A stretch of DNA of 64,000 nt, taken from Entoloma clypeatum (Eukaryota > Basidiomycota > Agaricomycetes > Agaricales > Entolomataceae). The notes below the pieces were generated by a model, which saw nothing but the letters and a program-made list of their open reading frames with translations, had not been told where the DNA came from and did no database searches. The DNA is taken from assembly GCA_963565915.1 (NCBI GenBank), contig OY751488.1:3844001-3908000 (forward strand), in the 5' to 3' direction. The position numbers and the translations under genes were made by a program. Below, one piece after another: positions 52,936 through 64,000 of the stretch (within the stretch, counting starts at the first letter, position 1; each line of letters starts with the position of its first letter).

Positions 52936-55580
52936 TCATACCGACGGTACACCGGTACATCTTGCGTAATACTTGGCCAACGCCAAACGGACAAGCTTTA
53001 GACGTTCGAGCGCTTCTTTTTCTCCCCCACTTTTCAAAGAGCGTATCAGCACAGAAAGATAGTCACTTCCTGCTCCGTGCGACGTCCTCACAAAGATCTC
53101 ATCAAGCCTCCGAAGAAGTTCGGTAGCATCCGATGATGAGAACAGAACCTCTGGACCTATATACAGAGGCTGAGAACTCGAGAGCTACAATAAGCGATAA
53201 ATTAGACGTACTGTATTGCAGAAGAGGCACAGAATCACAGAGCAGGAGCGCCCACCATGCTTTTGGTACGAGCTCTTCGCGGAGCATGGACAGGAGATCC
53301 GTGGCGGCATCGTGATAATCCTGCTGCGCATATAGCTGGTGAAATTGGGCATAACGGACCGCGAACATCAGCCGATGAACAAATACACCACGATCTAGAT
53401 GCCGATTACGAAGTTCCTGTATTGACGGGGCTATGGTCGATGCATGCTGTGAGAAGGTCAAGGGACCTAGGAGAAAAGTATTCAGGGAAGGGATCTCGAT
53501 CGCAGGGCAGACGAAATACCGTGAGATGTGTACTCATCAAGCACACGATCAATGATATGACCAAGCCCAGGCCAATCTTCGGCAGATATAGAATACGCCA
53601 CCGCCAAACCGTAATCTTTTTCCCGAACCAACGTCTGCGCGGCAATCTGGAATGAGGGGTTTTAGCGGAAACAGGTCGATCAAGACACTTGGACGACACA
53701 CCCTGCAGACCGTCCGCCTAACGGATTCTCTCTCGTATTGGAGACAGGTTTGGTTGATGTCTTTGAGGACGCCGACGAGACCTGTTCGTGCCTGCTCAGT
53801 TTTCTCATGCAATCTGAGTGGGACACGAAGAAGAATTTCGTCTGCTCGTTGCTTGCCAGCATCAGCACTGGAATACATGTAATCAACTGTGATCCGCCAG
53901 AGAGCCGGATCGGAATGGAGATATTCGGCATATGAGAGCACATAGTGGTCTCGAAGAGATAGTCCCGATCTGCTTTACCCTGAGATAGTTTCATGTTGAA
54001 AGAAATATATACCAAACTCACTCGTCATCAGCATCGGCTTCCACTAATGATAGTGGTACCATGATATCGGCAAGGTGAGCCGATAACCATGGATCAAGTC
54101 GAGAGGCATGTTCCAGTGCCTGAACTGGCTGGCCCGCGAATAATGCAGAATGTATCAGATCCTCGACGCTCGTTGGGTCCGGTGGCATATCGTCCAAGAC
54201 CTGCGAAACAACGTCTCTGATATTTCTTTCCTCAGTATATTGTTCACGAGACAAAGCATGAAACTGACGGTAAATCCTGTCTCCTTAGCCGAATATCCAC
54301 AAAGACACCCCACGCAGCGCAAACCTCTTTCCAATCTGAGCCAAGTTCTGAGCACACTCGTTTCAAAACCTCTGCACGTCCTTCTAGAATCCCCACGATA
54401 TCACTCAATCTGTCCCACCAATTGTCAAAGTCGTCATATCTGTCGTCTTCCGGAACACGTTCCAAATCAATACGAAGCGCTTTTACTTTATCCCTCCAAC
54501 GTCTTGAAGTATACGCGAATTCTCTCTCTGCGGAAAAGTTCTGGAGACGAGGCTGAGATTCGATGAGTGGGGCCAGTAATTTAGTCAGGTCTTGGAGGTC
54601 TTCTGAAGGATGCCGCGATAATACTCCTAGGAAGAACAAGGTGGCTTTGGAGAGTCCACGTAGAGTTGACCTTACAAGATAACTCAGCCAATAGTACGGA
54701 AAATCGAATTGTGACTGACTGTGTGAGATATGGCCAAAAAGTCTCATCCTCCCAAGGGTTCTCCAGTGAACTCAAATGATCCCCTTCTTCGGTAGAAGGC
54801 TCGATAAAGTGCGTATTGAGCCACTCCATCAATTCATCTCCGACGGGCGCATCCTCGTAGCCTGGCTCGGCGAGATACAATACCACGAATAACGAGAAGG
54901 ATGTGTAGAGGCTCCGATAGTGGTCGCTGCTAAACTGTAGATCGTCTTCTGGCCGCGTTATAGGTTGCTAGAGCCCTGGATTAGAAGTGGCTGCAGGAGT
55001 CAGGGAGACGACGTGCAGAAGCATGCATCCAGCATTCCTTGATAAAGTTCACATAATCGATGGCGAGTTTTCGAATCATCGACAGGCTTTGGTCGCTTTG
55101 TATCCTGTTTCATATCGTCAGAATCGAAAGGTCCCTCTATAACGAACGTCCTAGCTTGCCATTCGGGATCCTCTTGTCGCGCCGCTTTGAGGAGATTTTG
55201 GAATGCTGCAAAGATGATCAAAGTATCTGTTATGAACTTTGACATGGTCAGCACCACATTCGTGCATTATGGGTGAGTCACGCACAAGACGCCTTTCTGA
55301 TGATGGTACGATGTCGCAACTGGCGAAGTAGATGTCCTGCTCGCCGTCTACTATGGATTTGGAAGACTTCTTATCGGATATATTCTGACGTTTACGTATA
55401 GTCAGCTTCAACACGATCTCCTATGCAATGTGGACATACTACACTGGTAACGGCGATCGCCAAAGAATTGTTCGCAGGTGACCAAGTTGAGAAGAGTTGT
55501 TGGCCAACTTTAAGGAGACCATCTACATCTCCTGCTTCTATCAGAGGTGGTACTAGATTGAGATGCTTGTAGTCCGTCAT
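52936..55580 (-). CDS. NUP85: Nucleoporin Nup85
   Basis: Scaffold subunit of the Y-complex (Nup84/Nup107-160 complex) of the nuclear pore. Start ATG 55580 gives MTDYKHLNLVPPLIEAGDVD, as in fungal homologues. Further blocks: TDTLIIFAAFQNLLKAARQE, LMEWLNTHFIEPSTEEGD, FPYYWLSYLVRSTLRGLSK, SRHPSEDLQDLTKLL, FSAEREFAYTSRRWRDKVKA, DFDNWWDRLSDIVGILEGR, ALEHASRLDPWLSAHLADIM, SYAEYLHSDPALWRITVDYM, RIAAQTLV, VFVHRLMFAVRYAQFHQLYA and the C-terminal ALERLKLVRLALAKYYARC (TGA at 52936-52938). All-helical solenoid with about ten introns. A longer N-terminus from 55685 is possible but does not fit the family. Confidence 0.88.
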
Positions 55581-56247
55581 CACAAGACTGCGTTGACGCG
55601 TGAGCAGGACGAGTTGGCTGTCGTGCGCGTCACTCGTGATCGCGGTCCCAATTGAAACATCTATTTGGCAAAGGACACTATACATAACAAAGAGGTCAGC
55701 AAATTTTCAATTGTTTCAACCAACTCAATACCGCACTGCATCTAGCCAAACTCCCCACCTGACAATGTCTTCCATCAGAAAATTCAACTATCCTTCACAA
55801 ATGACCGTCCCGGATTATCCTATCATGCCGTAACACGGACCTCAACCAATGAGGCATGGGCAGTTTTGGGGTGACATCAGTCAGAATTTACTGCGGCCGC
55901 AAAACAGTCAGTCAATAGAGAGGCTGCTGTAAGCCTGCAGGCATATCTAGAGACTGCTAGTTACTTCATTCAACTATGTCTCTTTGAATGTAGCCATCAT
56001 GTGCACAGGCTCTCTCCACTTGCAGTTTATGTACTGTTTCTACTCAAACTTTGTTTTCTGCCATCTGATTGGCTGCTTGTGTGACTAAATAGCTTGATTG
56101 CTTGGTAACGTGCACATGATTTGATGGTCCGGGTAACACAATTCCCATGTTTATGTTCAAGGTTTTGCAGACCTCGCTGTTGACTAGACTCTTTGTCCGA
56201 GTTCGTCGGTTATCTCTTGTCTTCAAAACATCTTCTCAAGTTCTCGT
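55581..56247. other. Intergenic, no gene seen
   Basis: Contains the Nup85 promoter and the 3' end of the oxidase gene region. No recognised motif. Confidence 0.5.
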
Positions 56248-57465
56248 CTATAGCGATTCGACCAATCTAAGAATCTCCGCGGCGCAGCCCCAAGAGCTCT
56301 GCCAGCCGGCACCCGAGTGCCCAATATTATGGAAAACTGGGATTAGATGTTGATCACCAGGTTCGGATCCAACGACAAGATCAACTCCCCGTTCCAGTCT
56401 CAGACCACCTTTTCTAGCTGGCCGCCATCCAACTACCTCACCCATCACAATGGAATCAAGATCTTCAGGCGTCAAATTCTTCCCCGAGACACGCGTAGAA
56501 ATCGGAGCGAGTTCCGGACAGAGATCGAGAGCGCGTCGTTTGATATCGTATGACGTTTCTGGTCGAGGTTCCGACGTCCTAATATTCGCGATCAATTGAA
56601 AAAGTCTTGCCAAACACCAGAACTAGCAACGGCGCCTACCAATCGTCGACCTCCCTGGTTCCTCCGATAACCACCTCCCCACTCCGTCGCGGAATGGTAT
56701 ATGTCCTCTCTCCACCGAGGAGTTTGCCGACCTGCTTTGTGTGCCCATCCTTGATCCAAGGCGCCTTCAGCACTACAATTTGTCCTCGGATAGGGTACAT
56801 ATCTGTGTCTTGTACGTCCTTCAATTTGAGTGAGCCTAAACCAGTACAATTCACAATCGCAGTAGGCCCGGGAAGTGGAATAAGGTCAACCGCGGAAGCC
56901 AAGGAATCCAATGAAGCACGATGAAGAGTCCCGCCCAGGGCTCCGAATTTCACCCGGAGTTTATTCAAGTATGGACCTGTATCCATCGTTAAAGAGGTAA
57001 ACGACACAGCGTGATGGATGGATGGAGGCAGTTCTTCGGCGGAATATATCCTGAACTACTTGAATCCATTGCTAGTGCACCCATTCCATATGGATCGGAG
57101 CTTACGTTGGGAAGTGATTCAAAGAACTTGATGTGCTTCTCGTCCTCGTTCCCATAATATTCGTGCTGCGTAATCCTCATAAGTCCGCTCGCTTCGCCCT
57201 CCTCTTCTTCCTCTTTCCACATAACATCGAAGGTTCTCCGATCAAGTGCTTGCAGCCTATCATCTGTATCTGGTGCAAATGACAGATGGTGAGCACCGGC
57301 TGCCGAGGAAGTGTAGTGGATCGAAAGTGGATCTCCGGGAAGATGTGAAGCAACGATAGTAACTGGATAACCTGCCTCAAGGAGCTCGATGGAAGTCGTT
57401 AATCCAATAATACCTGCACCGCACACCAGGACTGGTCGTATTTCGAGTCGATCTAGTGAAGTCAT
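56248..57465 (-). CDS. D-amino-acid oxidase (DAO/DDO family)
   Basis: FAD-dependent oxidative deaminase of D-amino acids, giving a 2-oxo acid, NH3 and H2O2. N-terminal Rossmann motif LVCGAGIIGLTTSIELLEAG; AGAHHLSFA follows. The second exon holds FTSLTMDTGPYLNKLR, AIVNCTGLGSLKL, PIRGQIVVLKAPW and YTIPRRSGEVVIGGT. An intron GTAGGC/TTAG (starting near 56638) rejoins VDDW with TSEPRPETSYDIKRRAL. The C-terminus is HNIGHSGAGWQSSWGCAAEI, the FAD-contacting signature. A frame change near 57010-57070 needs a short intron; GTGCAC with a 47-bp span fits the phase. Start chosen at 57465 so that the Rossmann motif is near the N-terminus; ATG 57543 is also open. The end (LVESL) is not a canonical peroxisomal SKL. 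Confidence 0.88.
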
Positions 57466-57543
57466 GATATCAACCTGTGCGACATATTTGTCTGTGATTG
57501 GAAAGTAATGGAATGATTTAGCTTCCTGCTTGCACTCAAGCAT

Positions 57544-57900
57544 TGTCTATGCAAGTCTCCTAAGCTAAGTTCGTCATGCAGTCTTCCTGGATTTTCACCC
57601 TATCTCTTTGGCCGCTCGCTGAAGAGAGTTCCCGGAGTCGGTTTCGAGGGAATTTCGAATTTCTGCTGACTGCAACTTTTTTTTTTTTAAAACCTCAATT
57701 TATATTCCGGCGCCCAATCGCAGTCTGGTCTTGTACACTAAGTTACAAATTTAATGAGAACTACATATGAAGGTATTGGAGAGTAATGCCCTGTGGTCAC
57801 GGCACATGTGTGGAGGGAAATATATAAGTATCCAAGAGTGGGGTCCGCCCATGGATCAAGTCCACAAGAACAGACCCCGTATATAGACTACATATGCCCG
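57544..57900. other. Spacer between oxidase and LINE
   Basis: No gene recognised. A T-run of 14 lies near 57680. Confidence 0.4.
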
Positions 57901-57970
57901 TAGGCAGAGACCGTAGTAACTAAAGAGACCATGAAAGAAAGAAACATAACACTGAAGCTCACCCGATAAG

Positions 57971-60600
57971 TTAGGGTGGGGGAAAGGCAAATAACGCGGG
58001 ATGGTTTGCAAGCATCCCCAGGAAATTGCCGATGTTGTACCTTTTGTTGGAGGCGTCGTCCCTATCAAAGAGAGGACATTTGTGGAGGAGGTGGTCGACC
58101 GTCTTGAGAGTGTCATCGTCACAGGTGCATGTGAATGGGCCCAGATGATTGAAGCATTGTCTGTAGGCACCAATGGGGGCGTGGCCCAGGGTGGCATGGG
58201 TGAGGCGAGCGAACAGCGCGTTGTTGTTGCCCGCCCAGGAATTGAGCCAGGGTCCACCTTTGACGTGGTCTGGTTGAAATACCTTCTCTTTGTCTCCAGT
58301 GTGGAGAGGAAGGAAGGAGCGACCTCGGAATTCAGGGGCGGAATGAAGTTTGCGCCATCCATCTACGGCACTGGTAGTGGCAGCGGTACGGGCAAAGTTG
58401 GGCGACAGAGGAGACAAGGCTGTTCCTTGGGTCGACTTGAAGTGGCGCAAGGGGTCGGGGAAGGCAGAGCCCCATTCAGACATGAGAGGTGTGTCGAGGT
58501 GGACGTGGATGATGCCAGCTCCAGCGAGGAGGGGCCGGAGAAGATGGGAGATGCTGCATGAGATAGAATGGCCCGCATGAATGGAACCAGTATCTAGAGC
58601 GAGTCGGACAGCCTGTATGTTTCGGATGAAGATGTGAATCTCCGTGACATAAGGTGCAGTGGTGATGACTTTACTAAGGCCAAGGAGAGTGGCGACGATG
58701 AGAGTCTCAGGTGCGAGACTTCTACCTGCGCTGGCTCGGGTCATTTGGGGGTCTTGAGCATGACGACCAATGGAGGGAGCGAAGCGGACTACCGCAACTG
58801 CCGACGACAACATCCTTACCGACGCTGGGCCAGGCTGCGATGCAGAAGGCCACTTGGTGGTTTTCTTCCTCAGCAGTGGTGAGGATGTCTTTGAGGTAGG
58901 TGTAACACTTTTTGTCGTCGTCGACCTGTGGTGAGTCCCAGATGAAGGAGTCAGGGTAGAGGTCGAGTATGCGGTTTCCCAGGCGAGCTTCGTCGCTGAG
59001 GTAGTCGGATCTCTCAAGTTTGACAGTGGTCATCAGTTTCTGAATGTCGACGACTGGGCTAAGGGTTTTCTCCTCCGCTTTGAGCAGGAGCTCGCAGACG
59101 ACAGGGTGAGTTGTGGGAAGCTGGGCGGCTCTGATGCGCAAGCATTGCACAAGCTTGGTGATGTGTTGTCTGGCCGGCATGAGCCCCGTGATAGCGAGGA
59201 CCCCTCCGGTGGGCGACTGATTGAAAGTGCCAGTAATCCATCTGGCTGCTCTGTAGTGGACCGAATTCATGAGGTTGAAGGCAGTTTGAAGGCGAGGACC
59301 ATTGTAGTACCAGAGTTGGCATCCGTATGTGAGGATCGGCATAACGCACAATACATACAGGAGGTGTTTGAGGCAGGGCGTGAGGCCACGTGAGGAGTTG
59401 CCAAGGAGGAGGGGGATGGATGTGAGCACCTTGGTGGTGTAGAAGCGCCTATGTTCATTAAGGGTGAGGCGACGGTCAAAGAAGAACCCAAGATAACACC
59501 AGAAGGCTTTGACTTGGAGAGGGGGTTGGCCGGGAAGTCGGACAATGGGGTATGATGGAGAGACGGTTCGGGTAAAGAACATAAGCTCGTCTTTCATTGG
59601 TTCAGTGGCCAGCCCCATGTCAGTGAGGATGCCGTCAATAGCCTTCCAACCAGCTCGCAAGTGGGAGCTGATAGCGTCAAGGTCAGAGGATTGGGCGATG
59701 AGCAAGCCATCATCTACAAAGGAGAACAAATCCAGGTACTGCACGTGTCCGCGGCTGTAGAAGATTCTGAGGGCCGGCGAAAGATAAATGCCGGAAAGGA
59801 TGGGGGAGAGTGCTGAGCCTTGACCCACACCAAAGAGGATTTTGAAGAGGTCTGAGACATTCTGTCCTGAGACAAAACGAGTAGACCATCCATGGAGATA
59901 GGATTCGAAGAACTTACTCAAGGCGGCTTAAAACCCCAGCCACCGTAGTACTCCTAGCAAAAATTGATGGTCCAGAGAAGGGAAGAATTGTGCAATGTCG
60001 AAGGCCACAACCCCCGTGTCACGCTTCTTTGCCCATCCATTCTGGACCCTGTGTGTTATGATGATACCAGCATCAGTTGTAGATCTGTAGTGAAGTCCGC
60101 CGAATTGGTATCGATGGACGAGGCTATACTTAGCGCATTCAAATTGCATTTGATTGGCAATGACTTTCTCGATAATCTTTGCCACCGTGTTGAGGAGAAC
60201 GATGGGTCGGAAGGACTTGGGTTTATCGTAGGTTTCTTTGCCAGGTTTTGGTATGATGACCATGATGGAAGTCTTGAAAGCGGCGGGCCAGCACGAGAAT
60301 TCTATGCAGGCGTTAGCTAGGGATGTGATGCATGTCAACACTTCGTCTTTTTGGAGGAGACGCTTGAGGAGAGCCCATGATACATGGTCTGGACCAGGGG
60401 CGGATTTGGGGTTGCATTTGAGGACAAGGGAGATGATTTCGGGACCTGTGATTGGTATCCAGTTGCGAGTGGGTTCTTGTGGGATTTTGTCAAGGATATC
60501 CATCTTGGGAGAGTTTGGAGGAGGCATATGAAAGGCCTTGTCAAAAGCGTCAAACATGTCGTTAGAAGAGTGGAGAACATCACTGTCATAACCATATGAT
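57971..60600 (-). pseudogene. 5'-truncated LINE: reverse transcriptase and RNase H, frameshifted
   Basis: Three frames in order. The first (60557-59928) holds RT fingers/palm: GPEIISLVLKCNPKSAPGPD, KSFRPIVLLNTVAKIIEKVI, HRYQFGGLHYRSTTDA, VAFDIAQFFPSLDHQF. The second (59921-58722) holds GVGQGSALSPILSGIYLSPA, the catalytic LFSFVDDGLLIA, and thumb. The third (59017-57971) holds RNase H-like TLIVATLLGLSKVI, then NNNALFARLTHATLGHAPIG and CTCDDDTLKTVDHLLHKCPL, the terminal Cys/His region. Two frameshifts and no endonuclease domain, so inactive. Confidence 0.88.
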
Positions 60601-60609
60601 TCACATCCA

Positions 60610-61177
60610 ACTTATCCGACGACTCCGACAATTCATCCGCTCCAACATCCGCTCCAACAACATTCTATTTATATTTGATTATACTTCTACTACGTAACAT
60701 CTCAACCATACTTACAAGTAGACATATGTTGTTCACTTTTCATTTGCTACTCTCCGTACTCCGAATGTTCCGATGGTCAACTCCGATATCTGCACATCAC
60801 TTATAGTAATGCTGATCATTCTAGTCTACTATAAATAGTGTACAAACCTGTCATAGAACCTCAGTTCAAATATCATACATTACACCTCATTCACATCCGT
60901 CTCTACTTGCTTTTGAGCATTCTCTCCGTCACCTCCGCTCATCCGCTCATCCGACATCCACCAATCCAAAATCGAGGACCACGTCAAAGAGTGGGGCGCA
61001 ACGCACAAGTTGAAGCCAGGTCCTTTCTGCCAACATCGTACTTATCGTATCCGCTCCTCCGCTCCTCCACTACTCCGCTCCGACTCGTCCGACGTTTTCT
61101 GATGTTGAGAAAAACACTACGTGACAGTATATTTGAACTACCACCATTCTTTGATTTACCCAACAACCTCTACCCAC
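60610..61177 (+). mobile_element. Probable Gypsy LTR/leader
   Basis: Rich in TCCGCTCC words like the rest of the downstream Gypsy element. Holds CTATAAATAGTGTAC (60830), a strong TATA box, before the Gag start. Exact LTR limits cannot be set because the 3' LTR is outside the window. Confidence 0.5.
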
Positions 61178-62470
61178 ATGTCTCAAACCGGTAATACAGT
61201 TCAAACAACTAGGACTGCTTGTGCAGCAGCAGAACGTTCATCATCCACACCACGCTCTGCTTTTCTTTGAGGAACACGCAATGTAACCATTACCCCTCGA
61301 GGAGCCACAGCATCATCATCTGCTCCTACCCCTGGACCATCCGTTCCTCCGCCTTCTTCCGACTTTCAGCTCCCACCACTTCCTGCCAGTCCTCCACTAA
61401 ACCCACCAACGGAACCCTCCGCACCTCTAAATTCTGGCTTATTCGGCAGGCCTCCAGGAGGATCTCCTCCTCCTTCTGACGGTAGTGTACATGGAGATTT
61501 GGATGACTCCGATTCCAATCCAGATCAGGAACCCAATCTAGCTGAAGCCATTCTGCTCATGACCAAAGAGTTGAAATGTTGTGACACAAAGAAGAAAAAG
61601 TTGTATGCCAACGAACCGGATACCTTCGACGGATCCGATCCACGCAAACTCTCCGCATTCATTTTACAATGCAAACTTTACTTCTCCGACAATGACAACT
61701 TCAACTCAGAACATTCCAAAGTCAACTTTGCCATGTCTTACTTCCGAGGCACAGCACTTGAATTTTTTGAACCCTTCATTCTTGATGATGATGAACCCAA
61801 TTGGCAGGGTTCTTTCCCCGAGTTTGTCTGACTTCTCCGCTCCGAGTTTGGTACCATTGACCCTCAGGGCGAAGCCGAAGAACAGTTGGACAATCTATGG
61901 ATGAAGGAAAATCAAAAGATATTGAAGTACAATGTTGAATTCCAACATCTTGCTACCAAGACTGACTGGGATGAAAACTCCCTCCGACACCGCTACTACG
62001 TCGGACTTCCGGATTGGATCAAGGACATCCTCTCCCAACAACCCAAGATCAAGTCTTTACCAGACCTATGATCTGCGGCTCATACTATTGATGCTCGCTA
62101 CTGGGAATGTCAACAAGAGAAATCCAGAACCAATAAACCCACTCCCAAGTCCGACAAGAAACAATCTGCTCCGAACCAATCCACTGCACAAACATCATCA
62201 ACCAAACCCTCTGCTCCCGCTACCGCTTCCGCTTCCACATCCACTCTGAAACCCGACCTCTCCAGTAAATTAGGCAAAGACGGCAAACTGACGTATCAAG
62301 AACGCAAACATCATTTCAATAATAACCTTTGCTTATTCTGTGGTAGCGTCGGACACGCTGTCAAGGACTGTCCCAAGTCCACCTCCTCCGCTTCCAAGGC
62401 TAAAGGGAAAGCCGCCCAAGTTGGCACACAAGCCAAGGAAAAAGGTAAGGAGATTGAGTCAAAAAAATAG
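61178..62470 (+). pseudogene. Gypsy Gag with three in-frame TGA codons
   Basis: Frame from ATG 61178 (MSQTGNTVQTTRTACA) has Pro/Ser-rich and acidic N-terminal parts and a capsid region (KKKLYANEPDTFDGSDPRKL, FILQCKLYFSDN, VNFAMSYFRGTALEFFEPF, LYYVGLPDW-like RYYVGLPDWIKD), then DARYWECQQEKS. A CCHC zinc knuckle CLFCGSVGHAVKDC lies near 62335-62375. Three stops (about 61277, 61829 and 62069) are all TGA; the frame is otherwise open, and CGA would suit each place. Spans about 430 codons. Confidence 0.85.
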
Positions 62471-62529
62471 GCAGTGGTCCTCATGAAGCATGGTCTGAGG
62501 ACTGCATTGACTCTCTCCATGCCTCCGCT

Positions 62530-64000
62530 CCCATCCCACTTAACGTGTCCACTCTCTCCGATCCAAACTCTTTACATATCAACATCTCATCATCTTTTTT
62601 CTCTTCAGATCCTGTCCCAGCACTTATTGATTCAGGATCTACCCACTGTTTTATTGACAATAACTTTTCCTCCGCTTATGATCTTCCGACCTCTGCTATT
62701 CTGCCTTTAGAACTAAAGCTTTTTGATGGTTCTTCTAATGCGTTTATCACTCAAGTTGTAACAATACCTATATGTTTTCCTTCAGGTGAATCTTTTGAAC
62801 AGGATTTTTATGTTACTCCGCTCGACTCTGCTTCTTCTGTGGTTCTTGGATACAACTGGCTCACCTGCCACAATCCTATGATTGACTGGGTATTGGGCAG
62901 TATCACTTTCCGTCCACAGATGCAAAAAGAGCCGTTTCCAACATCGACATCGACCTCCTCCCAAGGTAGGACAGCTACGCTTCCTCCTCTGGAACCTCCG
63001 ATTGTACCTCCGCAGATTTCACTCATTAACGCAGCCGCATTTATGAGGGCATGCAAATTGCCTGGTACACAATCCTTTCAACTTCACCTTTCGACTCCCT
63101 CCGTTTCCGCTCACTCCGCATCCGCTTCCGACACCCCCGACTTGACAAACGTACCCGAGGAATACCACGACTATGCTGACATCTTCAGTAAAGGAAAAGC
63201 AGACACTCTTCCACCACACCGTCCCTACGACCTCAAGATCAAACTTGAAGAGGGCTCCGCTCCTCTGTTTGGTCTGATCTACTCCCTTTCACAAACCGAA
63301 CTCAATGCCCTCCGTGAATTCATTGACGAACACCTCACCATTGGATTCATCCGACCCTCTTCCTCTCCGCACGGTGCTCCTGTCCTTTTCATTCGTAAAA
63401 AGGATGGCTCTCTTCATCTTTGCATTGATTTCCGTGGTCTTAACAAAATCTCAAAGAAGGACCGATATCCGCTTCCGCTCATATCGACAATTCATTCCTT
63501 ACTACTCCGAAATCACTGTTCCACTCACTCGACTCACCCGCAAAAACACACAATGGCACTTCTCCGACTCCGCTCTTGAATCTTTCAACACCTTGAAGAA
63601 AGCCTTTACCACGGCACCTGTTCTTATGCATTGGATTCCCGACAGCCCTATTATTGTCGAAACTGATGCCTCCGACTATGCTTTGGGTGTGATCCTCTCC
63701 ATCCGCATCTCCGACAATGAAATCCATCCGGTCGCTTTCCACTCCCGCACCTTTACACCTCCTGAGTTAAACTATGACACCCACGACAAAGAACTATTAG
63801 CGATCCATGATGCATTCAAGGTTTGGCGTCACTACTTTGAAGGCTCCGCTGCTCCGATTGATGTTGTAATGGACCACAAAAATCTTGAGTACTTTTCTAC
63901 TACCAAGATTTTATCACGTCGACAAGCTTGTTGGTCCAAATACCTCTGCCAGTTCAATCTCATCATCCGCTTCCGCCCTGGCCGTTTAGGTACGAAGCCC
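62530..64000 (+). pseudogene. Gypsy Pol with deleted RT core, cut by window end
   Basis: Retropepsin-like protease ([20 protein letters not shown], near 62620) and a [16 protein letters not shown] block are followed by the start of RT ([60 protein letters not shown]). At about 63480 the sequence jumps, out of frame, to the connection/RNase H region ([56 protein letters not shown]). The palm with the YxDD motif is missing, an internal deletion of several hundred bases. The element runs past 64000. Confidence 0.88.

Noticed and set aside
1..64000. tRNA or rRNA genes
   Set aside because: No cloverleaf-compatible sequence with standard box A/B spacing was spotted by eye; the tRNA-like word found is the Copia primer-binding site. 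A tRNAscan run would settle this.

Overview
The window reads as a piece of a filamentous basidiomycete (Agaricomycete-type) nuclear genome. The host genes are split by many short GT-AG introns, mostly 50-75 bp. Histones H3 and H4 are divergently paired, and the transposon mix (Ty1/Copia, chromodomain Ty3/Gypsy, Tc1, hAT, LINE) is typical of mushroom-forming fungi. About half of the sequence is transposable-element or repeat material. No tRNA, rRNA, CRISPR array or prokaryotic-type operon was seen.

Layout. 1-840: GC-rich minisatellite. 1567-4740: decayed hAT transposase ending about 40 bp upstream of a coiled-coil gene (4780-6675). 6784-11477: a compact gene block with a lysine-methyltransferase-like gene (minus), a PARL/Pcp1-type mitochondrial rhomboid protease (minus) and a second methyltransferase (plus); the last two share an 80-bp divergent promoter. 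11550-14800: a tandem duplication carrying two copies of a tiny secreted cysteine-rich peptide gene. 14800-31300: a TE graveyard. It holds a DDE transposase broken by a solo LTR and by a minisatellite-carrying hAT-like element, a near-complete Tc1 element, a LINE RNase H fragment joined to a fragment of the TOM1/HUWE1 ubiquitin ligase gene, and two more hAT-like non-autonomous elements with intact 8-bp target duplications. 31283-41315: nested LTR retrotransposons, namely two inverted chromodomain Gypsy copies around an assembly gap and an intact, very young Copia element inserted in an older Copia. 41450-42440: a third copy of the secreted peptide cassette. 42471-57465: host genes, in order a GPI-type aspartic protease, H3/H4, an F-BAR/RhoGAP protein, a small Cys-rich protein, Nup85 and D-amino-acid oxidase. 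57900-64000: a decayed LINE and a Gypsy element with nonsense mutations and a deleted RT core.

Most interesting signal: three paralogous 48-55-residue secreted peptides. Promoter, signal peptide, stop-proximal intron and 3' UTR are almost identical between copies. The roughly 28-residue mature part, which keeps a C-x8-C-x-C-x4/5-C frame and an I/V-P-V-R-C core, differs almost only by amino-acid-changing substitutions. That is the pattern expected of a rapidly diversifying secreted effector, antimicrobial or signalling peptide family. I do not recognise it as a described family.

Exon coordinates were worked out by eye from splice signals and reading frames. Family names come from motif recognition, not from database searches.
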